From a virus: DNA of 64,000 bases. Position numbers and translations under genes: made by a program. Positions 11,801 through 20,855 of the stretch are shown here, piece by piece. The stretch lies in the IMG/VR virus record IMGVR_UViG_3300042484_001556, positions 1-64,000 of that record, one strand, 5' to 3'. Numbering within the stretch: the stretch's first letter is position 1; every line of letters begins with the position of its first letter. The notes below the pieces were generated by a model. It was given only the letters and a program-made list of their open reading frames with translations. It was not told the DNA's origin and did no database searches.

Positions 11801-13082
11801 TGCTGCAAATCTCGTATTGTTGAATAGATCATTTATTCAAGCAGAAACTATTGCATATGTTAACCAAACATATCCAGGATTTTTTGCAAATGCAAATAAC
11901 TTTATTGATGTAGCGAATGCACAAACCAAATGCGCTAGAGATGTTGGTTATATTTTAGATAGTACCATATTTGATTTGCGTCACGATGGTAACCGTCAAT
12001 CGGTTCAATCCGGTGTATTTTATTATAATTTTAGTACAGCAAATACTCAAATTAACGAACAAATTGTGCAAACAGGCGCAGCATATAACTTTATCGGAAC
12101 TATAATCGATGAAATTGTACGAGGAATTCCTGTTGCAAATGTTAGACAAAACGTATTTGTACAAAATACTACAGCAGCATCTGCCGCAACTCTAGCGGAA
12201 GCAAATATTGCACTACAAAAAATTAGTTTAATTACTAATATTATAACAAATGGGCCCAATGTTGCGTTAGCTAAAATTTCAATTGATGCGAATGTGGCAA
12301 CAATATCTACAAATGTTTCAAATGCAGTTAAATTAATACTTGCGAATAAAGATTTTATTGCTGCAGAAACAATTGAGTTTGTAAATGCAACCTTATTTGA
12401 TCCGCCTTACCAATCAGTATATACGCAAGATACTACGTCATATCCGGCGGCAAGTTTGGCTGAAGCAAATGTTGTACTACAAAAGATTGATCTAATTACA
12501 GATATTATAACTTTAGGTGCAAATGCTGCCCCAGTTAAAAGCCCAATTTCTTATAGTACTTTAAGTACAAGTTCAAATGTTATTAATGCTGCTAAAATAA
12601 TTTTAGCAAATAGAGATTATATTGTTGCTGAAGTAAATGGATATATTAATAGAAATTGGGCAAATATTAGTAATGGTACAGTTGCGTTTTATACTGTAGC
12701 AAATAGTACTCCGATGGTTTCAAATACATCGTTGGTTACTCTTTTAGAGGGCGCCACAGATACTGTAATATTGGCAAATTCTTCAGTAAGTTTCCATCAA
12801 CCTAGTTATATTTCTGCTCTAGGATATACATTTGAATATATTGGGTCAGGAACAAATATACAAACGGCATTGCCTTATAATGGCGGTTTTCCTATTCAGG
12901 AAAATGAAGTTACTGAGGAAAAGGGCGGTAGAGTATATTTTACAAGTACAGACCAACAAGGTGACTTTAGAATTGGTACAGAATTGGTATTTAATCGAGT
13001 AGATGGTACAATTTCTGGCAGGACATTTAACAAGGCATTGTTTGCAGTTATGACACCATATATATTAGCAATCGAAGGATAA
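8898..13082 (+). CDS. Giant beta-helix tail fibre / virion protein
   Basis: A 1394-residue protein starting 2 bases after the preceding stop. Residues 1-310 carry LAEGTNLYYRDSRAYAN and GDLEVQGNT fibre modules. Residues ~350-560 resemble a right-handed beta-helix (pectin-lyase-like) domain: an NDNNSG entry, TVFVKSGDYLLYEQP, and short beta repeats to EGGIGIHMLNRGYTQLV. Residues ~592-835 and ~836-1080 are tandem copies of a ~243-residue module (KCxRDTGLIIDSLAFDL...NGNRQ). Two shorter repeats follow, then a C-terminus shared with the truncated gene at 1-1709. This is the largest protein in the window and is clearly structural. A beta-helix could bind or degrade surface polysaccharide, but no catalytic residues can be assigned. 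Confidence 0.85.
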   Translation: MQDFRVKSGLQVSGNIYGINYLTAGNITVTYSGSFGNLTVGGQLVANVTGTVSSLNNFTTANLAEGTNLYYRDSRAYANLTLASIDALSDVNTVTVTPLMGYGLIWNGSEWAPNVITVSDIALANVANSVLGIVQQSIASFQANTAKFAESATTANVANSSVFATTANVANTVLTLDNFTTSDLSEGNNLYFTSQRAIGALAGNNVTVNNLTVSGDLEVQGNTVTINTATLTIEDKNIVLANGATNASQANGAGITIAGANAEIKYISSTDTLLINKALDITDITLAANTETTGALQVAGGAYIAGNLIVGGDIYVHDEPVVTLNPLNQSIALLRSYMDQPVGNVLYVTGNGNDNNSGHSFANALANIHTALNRAQPWTTVFVKSGDYLLYEQPVTIKNRVGLVGDNLRTTTIRPAERTKDMFYVNNASYVTGITFRDHLSPSAVFSYNPDGSAGFISTSPYIQNSSSITTTGTGMRVDGNYVSGLRSMVCDSYTNTNEGGIGIHMLNRGYTQLVSVFTICCDIAILCENGGFCSITNSNASFGRLGLLARGVSSPLNFGKYAESFETDEGTQYLITNLNSRPNYGDVILFANYDQAKCSRDTGLIIDSLAFDLAYQSNTQSAFAGLQYWSQSSSAIPNQSEETIAAFNYAKDLSTNVAANINITAPRQGNVNQTFGNAGAWVTRISDGFDLVANVITGGTVGITDRIIPNTFPANTNVAVNNAANLVIANKEFIQKEVIAFVNQEYPGFFANATNFIDAANAITKCERDTGYLIDSIIFDFLHNGNRQAITSGVYYYTNDFNSTQIEDQVVQTTAAYDFIGTIIDDIVRNKKVAAYNQEKCERDTKLIVDSIAFDLGYTSNTQSNFAGLQYWAQTSSAIPNQSEETVAAIAHVKVLAANIAQNITIASPKQANVLQVSGTGGTVNESNIITNNFNLVIDIINNGTVGISDRIISNKFPANTNVAVNNAANLVLLNRSFIQAETIAYVNQTYPGFFANANNFIDVANAQTKCARDVGYILDSTIFDLRHDGNRQSVQSGVFYYNFSTANTQINEQIVQTGAAYNFIGTIIDEIVRGIPVANVRQNVFVQNTTAASAATLAEANIALQKISLITNIITNGPNVALAKISIDANVATISTNVSNAVKLILANKDFIAAETIEFVNATLFDPPYQSVYTQDTTSYPAASLAEANVVLQKIDLITDIITLGANAAPVKSPISYSTLSTSSNVINAAKIILANRDYIVAEVNGYINRNWANISNGTVAFYTVANSTPMVSNTSLVTLLEGATDTVILANSSVSFHQPSYISALGYTFEYIGSGTNIQTALPYNGGFPIQENEVTEEKGGRVYFTSTDQQGDFRIGTELVFNRVDGTISGRTFNKALFAVMTPYILAIEG

Positions 13083-13089
13083 AATAAAA

Positions 13090-13431
13090 ATGGCAACCGC
13101 ATTAAACGTATTTAAAACAGTAACCGCAGATATTACCACTGAAGATAAAATTCTTTATACTGCCCCATCTAGAAAAACTTCTATTTTCTTATCGGTACAG
13201 GCAGCAAATTTAAACAATACTACGGTACAGATATCTTTTTACCATGGATCCACTGCTAATGTAAAAACTGCTCTTGCTAAAGATTTCAAAATCCCAGGCA
13301 ACGACTCTATGGCTATTATTAGTGCTGGTTCTAAATTGGTTTTAGAAACTGGGCAAAAGGTATATGCAAGTGCTAGCGCAAATAATGCAGTTCAATTATT
13401 AATGAGTGTCTTAGAATCAGCAAATGACTAA
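13090..13431 (+). CDS. Small fibre-associated beta-rich protein
   Basis: A 113-residue paralogue of the protein at 1719, in the same position relative to a KCxRDTG fibre. It begins MATALNVFKTVTADITTED and ends LLMSVLESAND. Its 3' end overlaps the next gene by 8 bases, suggesting translational coupling and stoichiometric expression. Function is unknown; an accessory or connector role is inferred from conserved synteny. Confidence 0.82.
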   Translation: MATALNVFKTVTADITTEDKILYTAPSRKTSIFLSVQAANLNNTTVQISFYHGSTANVKTALAKDFKIPGNDSMAIISAGSKLVLETGQKVYASASANNAVQLLMSVLESAND

Positions 13432-14515
13432 ACTAATATCCGGCAGAGTTGCGAAAGTTCCTAGCTCGAATGTTAGTTCGGATCGTTACCAATTCTTAGA
13501 TTTATCAGAAGCAGAACCAGATTTAGGCCTTCCGCCTGAACGGGCGCATGTACTTACCTCAGATTTAAATGGATATCGAAGTTGGATTCAATTAGATTCC
13601 GGTAACGTATTAGAAAGTACTAATCAATACTTTACGAATACTAGAGCTAGATCCGTATTCACGGCAGGAAAAGGTATCGCAATAAACGGAGATGGTGTAA
13701 TTATAAACACCGGATCTTCGTTTGAATTCAACTTAGGTATAGATGGTTCAGGATATGGCAATGTGTTAAGTACCATGTCTGGTATATTAACAATCCCAAA
13801 TTCTCCAGTAAACGACAGGCATGTATTAAGATCGTTACATATCACAAATATTAGTAATCAAGACGCATTAATATCCGGTAATATTTTATATTCTACGGGC
13901 AATACTGCACTGTTTGCGAATAAGTTACCAGTTCCAGTTGGTGGAGCTGTTGAATTAATGAGAAATGTGCAATTGCTGCAACCAAATGATAAGGTAAATC
14001 TTCAAGGATTTGCCTCAGATGGTACAGCTACATCTAATTTGTTACAATCAATTTATACATATGAAACATTTGCGACGGATTTTTCTTATGTCGGAAACGG
14101 AATTACATTAGAAAATTCCAATACAAATATACAAATATATGATTCGGCGCAAGGTTTTAGTATTGTAGAAAGCATTAAGCTTGTAAATTTAGTAAATTCA
14201 ACTGTTCCTGTTAAAGTATATTGGGGCGATGCAAATGGAAATCCTAAAGCATATTTAGCACATAATTTACCTATTCCGCCAAATTCTACGGTAGAAATAA
14301 TAACGGCACCAAAAAGAATTGAATTGAGTGATAAATTATATGCAAATTATACAAATGCTGATGCTGGAGCAGTTTCTGCATTTATTTCTGCTAGATTAGG
14401 TTCAGTATATTCAATCGCAGCATACACACCGTCTGCTTCTTCGTCAAATACGTTCTTAGCTTCATTTACAACTACCGAAAATGACGGTACAGTTATATAC
14501 TACTCAATAGAATAG
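13424..14515 (+). CDS. Fibre protein (shaft/base partner of glycine-rich tip)
   Basis: A 363-residue protein. Residues 1-55 match the N-terminus of the collagen-like fibre at 2088 (DRYQFLDLSEAEPDLGLP), a probable docking module. Residues ~60-363 form a domain shared with the C-termini of the fibres at 16327 and 20835: FTAGKGI, HITNISNQDALISGNILY, YGDANG/WGDANG-type segments, and a final acidic EGT/DGT-xx-YYSIE. In all three cases the next gene is a glycine-rich tip protein a few bases away. The domain is therefore likely the part of the fibre that receives the tip. It overlaps the preceding gene by 8 bases. Confidence 0.85.
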   Translation: MTKLISGRVAKVPSSNVSSDRYQFLDLSEAEPDLGLPPERAHVLTSDLNGYRSWIQLDSGNVLESTNQYFTNTRARSVFTAGKGIAINGDGVIINTGSSFEFNLGIDGSGYGNVLSTMSGILTIPNSPVNDRHVLRSLHITNISNQDALISGNILYSTGNTALFANKLPVPVGGAVELMRNVQLLQPNDKVNLQGFASDGTATSNLLQSIYTYETFATDFSYVGNGITLENSNTNIQIYDSAQGFSIVESIKLVNLVNSTVPVKVYWGDANGNPKAYLAHNLPIPPNSTVEIITAPKRIELSDKLYANYTNADAGAVSAFISARLGSVYSIAAYTPSASSSNTFLASFTTTENDGTVIYYSIE

Positions 14516-14519
14516 AAAA

Positions 14520-16283
14520 ATGGCAACTATATTTCCTAAAAACTTTGCATCTAATTCCTTTACTGGATCGGTCGTTGTGCGCAACGGACATGCAAATGTC
14601 TTTCTTCCTACCAATCCATACGCATTAGAAGGAAATAAACAATTCGTAGTTAGATTAAGAAAAAATAGCACCAGTGGATTTATAGTTGCAACAAGTCCGC
14701 AAATGACTATTAACGATACAAGTACAGTTGTCAGTTTATCTGCAAATGTATCTTCTGTTGCAGAGGGCAATCTTGTAAGTTTTACACTTGTTACTGCTAA
14801 TGCGATGAATGGCGCAGGTATATTTTATTCCGCATATCCGGTAACAGCAAATTTAACTATATCCGATTTTTTAGGTGGCAACACTGGCGTTTTTCCTATA
14901 GTAAATAACCAAGCAACATTTGTTCTAAGGGCAAATACGGATGCTGGTCTTGTAGACGAGACCGGAGAAAAGTTTGGTGTTCAAATAAGAACAAATTCTG
15001 CAGTAGGCGACATCGTTTATTCATCCTCAAATGTAGAAATATTAGATTTTTATAAAACTGTCAATGTAATAAGTTTTGTTGAAAACTATACTGAAATTGC
15101 AGAGGGATCGAATGTAACATTTACAATTACTGCACATAATGCAAATGCCACAACTTTGTATTATTATACTTCAGGTAATGTGTTACCGTCAAATTTTGTG
15201 TCCGGAAATACTGGTTCTTTTATAATATCTACAGGGACTCCCGTAGTTGTAAATTTACCAACCACATCAATTATACCAAACAACGTATCCCAATCCTTTC
15301 AATTGAATCTTAGTCAAACGGGTGTTGGAGGAGTAGCTATAGCAACTAGCAATGTTGTATCTATTGTGGATACGGCATTGGCATTTATCAATGCCACCGG
15401 CGGAAATGTTACTGTTGCAAATGGGTATACCTCCCATAGATTTACCGATTCAAATATATTTAATATTACAAATTTGGGAATTGTTGCAAATCGAACTATT
15501 GAATATTTAGCAGTAGCTGGAGGCGGTGCTGGGGGTGTCGGTAGCACTCCGGAAGCTATGGGCGCAGGCGGCGGTGGCGCCGGCGGCATGCTAACAGGTA
15601 CGTATACTGCAACTAATACTGGAATTAGTAACATTATAATTGGCGGCGGTGGTGCCGGCGTGTCAGTTGCATTTCCTGCTACTAAAGGTGATAACGGATC
15701 TAATACAACAATTACATCTCCATATATTTCTATATTAGCGTTTGGGGGTGGTTCTGCCGGATATGTATATAACCCAGGGGTTGCGAACGGTAATCCTGGT
15801 GGATCGGGCGGCGCCGCTGGACGAACCTATTTGGCGGCCGGCAGTGTAGGCTCCGGAGTACCAGGGCAAGGTAATCCCGGCGGCTCGTATAGCGACAGCG
15901 CAACTGAAGCCGGAGGGGGAGGAGGTGCCGGGTCAGCTGGAGAATCGGGAAGTCCTTCTCAGGTTCCGTCTGGATCATTTAGTGCCGCTGGTGGTGCAGG
16001 CGCAACCACACCATTTACTTCGGGTGAATATTTTGCAGGTGGCGGTGGCGCCGGTGCTTACCATAGCCCGAATGACGGCGAAAGATATCTAGGTCTTGGA
16101 GGTACGGGAGGTGGCGGTAACGGTGGTGGTTATTTCCCCGGAGATCCCAATGGATCGAATCGCGCTGCTCAAAGTGGAGGAACAAATACTGGCGGCGGAG
16201 GTGGCGGAGGTAAAGGTTTCGGCGGCGTACCTAGCGGAAGCGGTGGCAGCGGTATAGTAATTATTCGGTATCGTACTAGTTAA
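14520..16283 (+). CDS. Glycine-rich fibre tip / adhesin
   Basis: A 587-residue protein. Residues 1-55 are a conserved head shared with the genes at 18971 and 22576 (NALEG/YALEGN, VVRLRK). Residues ~65-165 and ~170-270 look like Calx-beta-type sandwiches (SVAEGNLVSFTLVTANA; IAEGSNVTFTITAHNA). After a linker (GGNVTVANGYTSHRFT), residues ~330-585 are dominated by GGGGxGG runs, ending in GGSGIVIIRY. Polyglycine-rich lattices are known from gp38 adhesins of T2-like phages, where loops between glycine strands bind the receptor. By analogy this is a receptor-binding tip. It follows its fibre partner after 4 bases. Confidence 0.85.
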   Translation: MATIFPKNFASNSFTGSVVVRNGHANVFLPTNPYALEGNKQFVVRLRKNSTSGFIVATSPQMTINDTSTVVSLSANVSSVAEGNLVSFTLVTANAMNGAGIFYSAYPVTANLTISDFLGGNTGVFPIVNNQATFVLRANTDAGLVDETGEKFGVQIRTNSAVGDIVYSSSNVEILDFYKTVNVISFVENYTEIAEGSNVTFTITAHNANATTLYYYTSGNVLPSNFVSGNTGSFIISTGTPVVVNLPTTSIIPNNVSQSFQLNLSQTGVGGVAIATSNVVSIVDTALAFINATGGNVTVANGYTSHRFTDSNIFNITNLGIVANRTIEYLAVAGGGAGGVGSTPEAMGAGGGGAGGMLTGTYTATNTGISNIIIGGGGAGVSVAFPATKGDNGSNTTITSPYISILAFGGGSAGYVYNPGVANGNPGGSGGAAGRTYLAAGSVGSGVPGQGNPGGSYSDSATEAGGGGGAGSAGESGSPSQVPSGSFSAAGGAGATTPFTSGEYFAGGGGAGAYHSPNDGERYLGLGGTGGGGNGGGYFPGDPNGSNRAAQSGGTNTGGGGGGGKGFGGVPSGSGGSGIVIIRYRTS

Positions 16284-16288
16284 GTAAC

Positions 16289-16296
16289 AATAAATA
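16289..16296 (+). promoter_or_regulatory. T4-type late promoter box AATAAATA
   Basis: AATAAATA, 31 bases before the ATG at 16327. The 45 bases at 16311-16355 (leader plus gene start) are identical to 20819-20863, so the promoter-leader unit has been copied together with its fibre gene. Confidence 0.65.
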
Positions 16297-16326
16297 ATAG
16301 AGTATAAAATAAAGTAAAGTATAAAA

Positions 16327-18969
16327 ATGCCAATAATTAACAAAGGTGTATTTGATATAGATTCAGTTTACCTACGAGAAGTAGGTAACGATTGGCCTAC
16401 TGCTCAGGTGATAACAACATCTGATGTAATTGAAACTACAAATCAATATTTTACTAATGCTAGAGCAGTTGTTGCAGTAACGCCATTATTGACTACTGCA
16501 AACGTAATCGAAACTGCAGGAAATTTATATTTCACAAATGAACGAGTCGCTGCAAACGTAGCCAATTTATCTGTTGGCGCATTATTTGATGTTATCATAA
16601 GCGGAAATTTAGAAACAGGTCAGGCCCTGGTCTATAGTAGTAATGCTAATGCATTTATTCCAATTTTCGTCAATAGCGAGGTTGCAAATGTAGCAGATAT
16701 TGCAGGTAGAGTACTTTCATTAGAAAATCAAACTACTGCTAATGTAAGAGAGGCAAGTAGTAATTTATACTTTACAAATACTAGAGTATTAGATGCAATT
16801 TCATTGGCAACAATTAATCCTAGTAATATTAATGTACAGAATATAGTTGTTGATGTAATAACAGCAAATACATGGAATAGATTATATTCATCAAATGTTA
16901 TAGAATTTAATAATTTATTCTATACAAATTCAAGAGTTATATCTGCAGTAACACCAATATTGACAACTGCAAATGTTGTAGAATTGGACAATTTATATTT
17001 TACAAATACCAGAGTTATATCTGCAGTAACACCACTATTGACAACTGCGAATGTTATAGAATTAGAAAACCTATTCTATACAAATTCAAGAGTTATATCT
17101 GCAGTAACACCAATATTGACAACTGCAAATGTTGTAGAACTTTCAAGCAATTTATATTTTACAAATACTAGAGTATTAGATGCAATTGCATTTGCAGATA
17201 TTACTAATACAAAAAATTTAAATGCTTTAGGAAATATTGTTGCAAGAATAATTTTTGCAGATGCAGTTTACGCAAATACCATTACTTCAACCGGTATCAT
17301 CTCAACTACTGCAGTATTTGATTCTCTTATAGTAAATACAAATACTATATTTTACGGTGACGTAACAACATACGGGGCAAATAATTTATCCATTTCAGAT
17401 AATATGATTTATCTGAATAATGAATCTACACAAACTAATCCCGACATGGGTTGGGTCGGCAATTACAATGACGGTAATTATGGGCACGCTGGATTTTTCC
17501 GAGATGCGTCGGATGGAATATTTAAGGTATTTGATAACTATACACTTGAGCCAGATGCAAATATTTTTATTGATACTGCTAATGTATCTTTTAGATTAGC
17601 GAATTTACAGGCTACAAATTATTTTGGTAACGTAACCGGTTTTGTTACAGGGCAAGTAAGTAGTATAGGTAATCATAATTCAGACGCATTAGCAGAAGGA
17701 TCAGTAAAACTTTACTATACAAATAGTAGAGTAATTTCTGCAGTAACACCATTATTAACGACTGCAAATGTATCAGAGTTAACCAATCTATATTATACAA
17801 ATGCAAGAGTTCTTGCAAATGTAGAACAGATGAGTATCAATGTTTTAGCTGATGTTGATATTACAGATGTTTCTGTTAATTCTGTACTTACATGGAATGG
17901 AACAAAGTTTGTTCCCGGAGCAACAGATGTTGCATTACGAGCAAATTTTGCAAATACTGCAGGATCTGCCAATGTTGCATTACTTGCAGCTGTTGCAAAT
18001 ATTGCACTATTAACAAATTTTGCGAATGCTGTTTTATCTCTAAGTAACTTTACTACTGCAAATTTAGCAGAAGGCAATAATTTATATTTTACTAACACCA
18101 GAGCTAGATCAGCATTTACCGCAGGTAAAGGTATTGTTATACAAGATAACGGTACCATTAAAAATACAGGTTCTCCTCCAGAATACAATTTAAGTATAAA
18201 TGGTACGGGTGGAGGAAACGTCTTAGGCGCAATGTCAACCTTAATTACATTTCCAAATGTGACTAATGACAGATATTTATTATCATCAATACATTTAGTT
18301 AATACTTCGAATGATACAGCTTTAATTTCTGGTAACATTTTATATGCTACAGGTAATACCGCAGTATTTGCAAATAAAATTCCTGTAGGGGAAGGAAGTG
18401 TCGTAGAATTTATTAAACGAGGCCAAATATTTCAACCAAATGATAAAATTAATTTGCAAGGATTTAATTCATCAGGTGTAGCCACCTCGAACTTAATGTC
18501 CGTAATGTATACTTATGAAACATTTGATACTGATATAAGTTATATTGGACTCGGGCAAACTATTGCAACAAGTAACACGCAAACACAGATATATGATTCA
18601 TCGCAATCATATAGTATAATTGAAAGTATAAAATTTGTCAATCTTTCTACGGGAAATACCCCTATTCGATTAGTGTGGGCCGACGCTAACGGTGTACCTA
18701 AAGCACATCTTGCATATAATGTTCAAATACCCGCAAATTCATCTTTAGAAATTTTGCAAAAGCCTAAAAGAATTGAGCAATATGATAAATTGTATGCATC
18801 GTATGCAAATGCAGCAAATGCAACAATGTCGGTATTCGTATCTGCAAGAATTGGTGCCGCTTATACGATAAGTACTTATACTGCCGCAGCTATCCCAGGA
18901 AACACATTGTCACTAGCATTCCTCACAACCGACAATGAAGGTACATCACTATACTACACAATAGAATAA
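16327..18969 (+). CDS. Modular tail fibre protein (cassette 1)
   Basis: An 880-residue fibre beginning MPIINKGVFDIDSVYLREVG, an N-terminus shared with the genes at 20835 and 24275. Residues ~30-290 contain repeated 26-residue units (FTNTRVISAVTPLLTTANV type). Next come a fibre domain with NMIYLNNESTQTNPDMGWVG and more LYYTNARV modules. Residues ~590-880 are the tip-receiving domain also found at 13424 and 20835. The gene has its own late promoter and is followed after one base by a glycine-rich tip gene. Together they form one fibre/tip cassette of a set of three. Confidence 0.87.
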   Translation: MPIINKGVFDIDSVYLREVGNDWPTAQVITTSDVIETTNQYFTNARAVVAVTPLLTTANVIETAGNLYFTNERVAANVANLSVGALFDVIISGNLETGQALVYSSNANAFIPIFVNSEVANVADIAGRVLSLENQTTANVREASSNLYFTNTRVLDAISLATINPSNINVQNIVVDVITANTWNRLYSSNVIEFNNLFYTNSRVISAVTPILTTANVVELDNLYFTNTRVISAVTPLLTTANVIELENLFYTNSRVISAVTPILTTANVVELSSNLYFTNTRVLDAIAFADITNTKNLNALGNIVARIIFADAVYANTITSTGIISTTAVFDSLIVNTNTIFYGDVTTYGANNLSISDNMIYLNNESTQTNPDMGWVGNYNDGNYGHAGFFRDASDGIFKVFDNYTLEPDANIFIDTANVSFRLANLQATNYFGNVTGFVTGQVSSIGNHNSDALAEGSVKLYYTNSRVISAVTPLLTTANVSELTNLYYTNARVLANVEQMSINVLADVDITDVSVNSVLTWNGTKFVPGATDVALRANFANTAGSANVALLAAVANIALLTNFANAVLSLSNFTTANLAEGNNLYFTNTRARSAFTAGKGIVIQDNGTIKNTGSPPEYNLSINGTGGGNVLGAMSTLITFPNVTNDRYLLSSIHLVNTSNDTALISGNILYATGNTAVFANKIPVGEGSVVEFIKRGQIFQPNDKINLQGFNSSGVATSNLMSVMYTYETFDTDISYIGLGQTIATSNTQTQIYDSSQSYSIIESIKFVNLSTGNTPIRLVWADANGVPKAHLAYNVQIPANSSLEILQKPKRIEQYDKLYASYANAANATMSVFVSARIGAAYTISTYTAAAIPGNTLSLAFLTTDNEGTSLYYTIE
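16933..17166 (+). repeat. 78-bp tandem repeats (3 copies) in fibre gene
   Basis: Units starting at 16933, 17011 and 17089, each 78 bases and encoding a 26-residue RVISAVTPxLTTANVxEL-NLYFTN unit. Copies 1 and 3 are closer to each other than to copy 2 in several positions. The in-frame length lets the fibre shaft grow or shrink by recombination. Confidence 0.8.
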
Positions 18970-18970
18970 T

Positions 18971-20797
18971 ATGCCATTAACTCCAAGTAAATTTGCAACA
19001 AATTCCCTTTTTGGCACGACTTCCGTTCAAAATGGGTTTGCTAATATAATGTTAGATACGATACCCTACGCATTAGAGGGAAACGTAAACTTCGTTGTTA
19101 AATTAAGAAAAGGTAGTATTTCCGGCGACGTCATTGCTACTTCTCCAGTAATAACATTACAGGATTTAAGTTCAGTTATTAGTTTAACGGCAAATACCGC
19201 ATCCGTATCTGAAGGAAGTATTGTAAGCTTTACACTTACAACCGCAAATGCTGCAAATAATGCAAACGTATTTTACTCTGTATTGCCGGTTACTGCTAAC
19301 GTAACCAATTCAGATTTTTATACTGCGAACACAGGTACAGTATCTCTTATTAATAATCAAGCAACGATTTCTTTATATGCAAACACCGACGCAGGTTATG
19401 TAAATGAAGATGGCGAAACATTTAAAGTACAAATAAGAACTAATTCTGTAACAGGTGACATTATCTACACATCTGCAAATGTTGCAATTGTAGATTTATA
19501 TAAATTAGTTACTATAACAGGCGTTACGCCTAATAATGCATCTATAAATCAAGGTGCAAATATAATATTTACTGTTTCTGCACTAAATTCAAATGGAATA
19601 ACTTTATTTTATTCCACTTCAGGTAACGTAAATTCTACAAACTTCATAGGTGGAAATACCGGTTCTTTTGTTGCGAATGCGACAGGCGGGTTAGTTGTAT
19701 TGCAAAGTAATACCAACATACCGTTGAATGAGATACGACAGTTTGCCTTACAAGTTAATCAAACAGGATTTGCTCCTGTACCTAGTGCAAATGTTGTAAT
19801 TTATGGGCCAATTTCATATATTGAAGCAACAGGTGGTACTGTAACTACTGCGGGCGGATACAGAACACACGCATTTACATCATCTGCGAATTTAGATGTT
19901 ACCAGTTTAGGTGCAAGTACTACTATTGAATATCTTATTGTTGCTGGTGGCGGTGGTGGAGGCGGTGGTGGTACTTCGAATATTCCGCCGTACTCAGGTG
20001 GTGGCCCCTACGGCGGTGGTGGCGGAGGCGGTGCTGGTGGCACATTTATTGGTAATGTTACGGTAGGGTTAGGCGGAACGGTTATTGTAGTTGGGGGCGG
20101 TGGCGCAGCGACATCACCAAAAAATAGAGCAGGATTTAATGGTACCGATACAACCATCGCGGTATTTGGGGGATCTACAATACTTGCATATGGTGGAGGT
20201 GGCGGTAGTGGTGTTCCAACACCAGGCCCCATACCCGGCGCAGCATCTCCGGGGGGGTCGGGCGGTGGTACTGCACCAGATGCGGTGGCCGGCGCGGGAG
20301 GAGGAACTCCTGGGCAAGGATACCCGGGAGCAGGTGGTATAAGTTGCGGCATAGCAGATAACTTAGGTGGCGGGGGCGGTGGTGCTGCGGAATCAGGAGT
20401 TAGTACAGATGGACCAAGTAATAGTCCTGGTACTGCGACCCGCGGAGGAGATGGTATAGGTGTACCTTGGGTTCCGGGATCATATGGTACCCCTGGGCCT
20501 ACACCAGGCGCAAGATATTTTGGTGGTGGCGGCGGTGGCGGTAATTCTCCTGTGGCGATGGCATATGACGTGCGCGGCGGTCATGGCGGTGGTGGAGCTG
20601 GCGGAAATTATTATTCACCCCCATCCGGTGCATATGCAATAGGTAGGAATACTGGTGGTCGTGACGGGGGAGGATATGCAGATGGCAATACCGGCGGTGG
20701 CGGTGGAGGAAATGGTTCCGCGGGTGCATCAACCGGCACCGGCCAAGGTGGTCCTGGAGGTTCGGGTATTGTGATTATTCGTTACCCATACATATAA
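18971..20797 (+). CDS. Glycine-rich fibre tip / adhesin (cassette 1)
   Basis: A 608-residue paralogue of the protein at 14520, starting one base after the fibre stop. It has the conserved head (YALEGNVNFVVKLRKG), two Calx-beta-like segments (SVSEGSIVSFTLTTANA; INQGANIIFTVSALNS), the linker AGGYRTHAFTSSANL, and a glycine-rich lattice from about residue 324 with long G runs and the ending GGSGIVIIRYPYI. A 76-base stretch (19373-19448) is identical to 22981-23056 in the tip gene of cassette 2. Loops between glycine runs differ strongly from its paralogues, as expected for a receptor-binding surface. Reverse-strand reading frames rich in proline are shadows. Confidence 0.86.
   Translation: MPLTPSKFATNSLFGTTSVQNGFANIMLDTIPYALEGNVNFVVKLRKGSISGDVIATSPVITLQDLSSVISLTANTASVSEGSIVSFTLTTANAANNANVFYSVLPVTANVTNSDFYTANTGTVSLINNQATISLYANTDAGYVNEDGETFKVQIRTNSVTGDIIYTSANVAIVDLYKLVTITGVTPNNASINQGANIIFTVSALNSNGITLFYSTSGNVNSTNFIGGNTGSFVANATGGLVVLQSNTNIPLNEIRQFALQVNQTGFAPVPSANVVIYGPISYIEATGGTVTTAGGYRTHAFTSSANLDVTSLGASTTIEYLIVAGGGGGGGGGTSNIPPYSGGGPYGGGGGGGAGGTFIGNVTVGLGGTVIVVGGGGAATSPKNRAGFNGTDTTIAVFGGSTILAYGGGGGSGVPTPGPIPGAASPGGSGGGTAPDAVAGAGGGTPGQGYPGAGGISCGIADNLGGGGGGAAESGVSTDGPSNSPGTATRGGDGIGVPWVPGSYGTPGPTPGARYFGGGGGGGNSPVAMAYDVRGGHGGGGAGGNYYSPPSGAYAIGRNTGGRDGGGYADGNTGGGGGGNGSAGASTGTGQGGPGGSGIVIIRYPYI
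19373..19448 (+). repeat. 76-bp direct repeat, copy A
   Basis: Identical over 76 bases to 22981-23056. It encodes the NTDAGYVNEDGETFKVQIRT end of the first Calx-beta-like domain in two tip genes whose flanks are diverged. This indicates recent gene conversion or module exchange. Confidence 0.85.
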
Positions 20798-20855
20798 TAA
20801 ATAATAAAATGTTAAAACAAAGTAAAGTATAAAAATGCCAATAATTAACAAAGGT
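20794..20855 (+). repeat. 62-bp direct repeat: promoter, leader and fibre start, copy A
   Basis: Identical over 62 bases to 24234-24295. It spans the late promoter, the whole untranslated leader and the first seven codons (MPIINKG) of a fibre gene. It is a natural site for homologous recombination between fibre cassettes. Confidence 0.9.
20796..20803 (+). promoter_or_regulatory. T4-type late promoter box AATAAATA
   Basis: AATAAATA overlaps the stop codon of the preceding tip gene and lies 31 bases before the ATG at 20835. It is inside the 62-bp repeat shared with 24234-24295. Confidence 0.7.
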
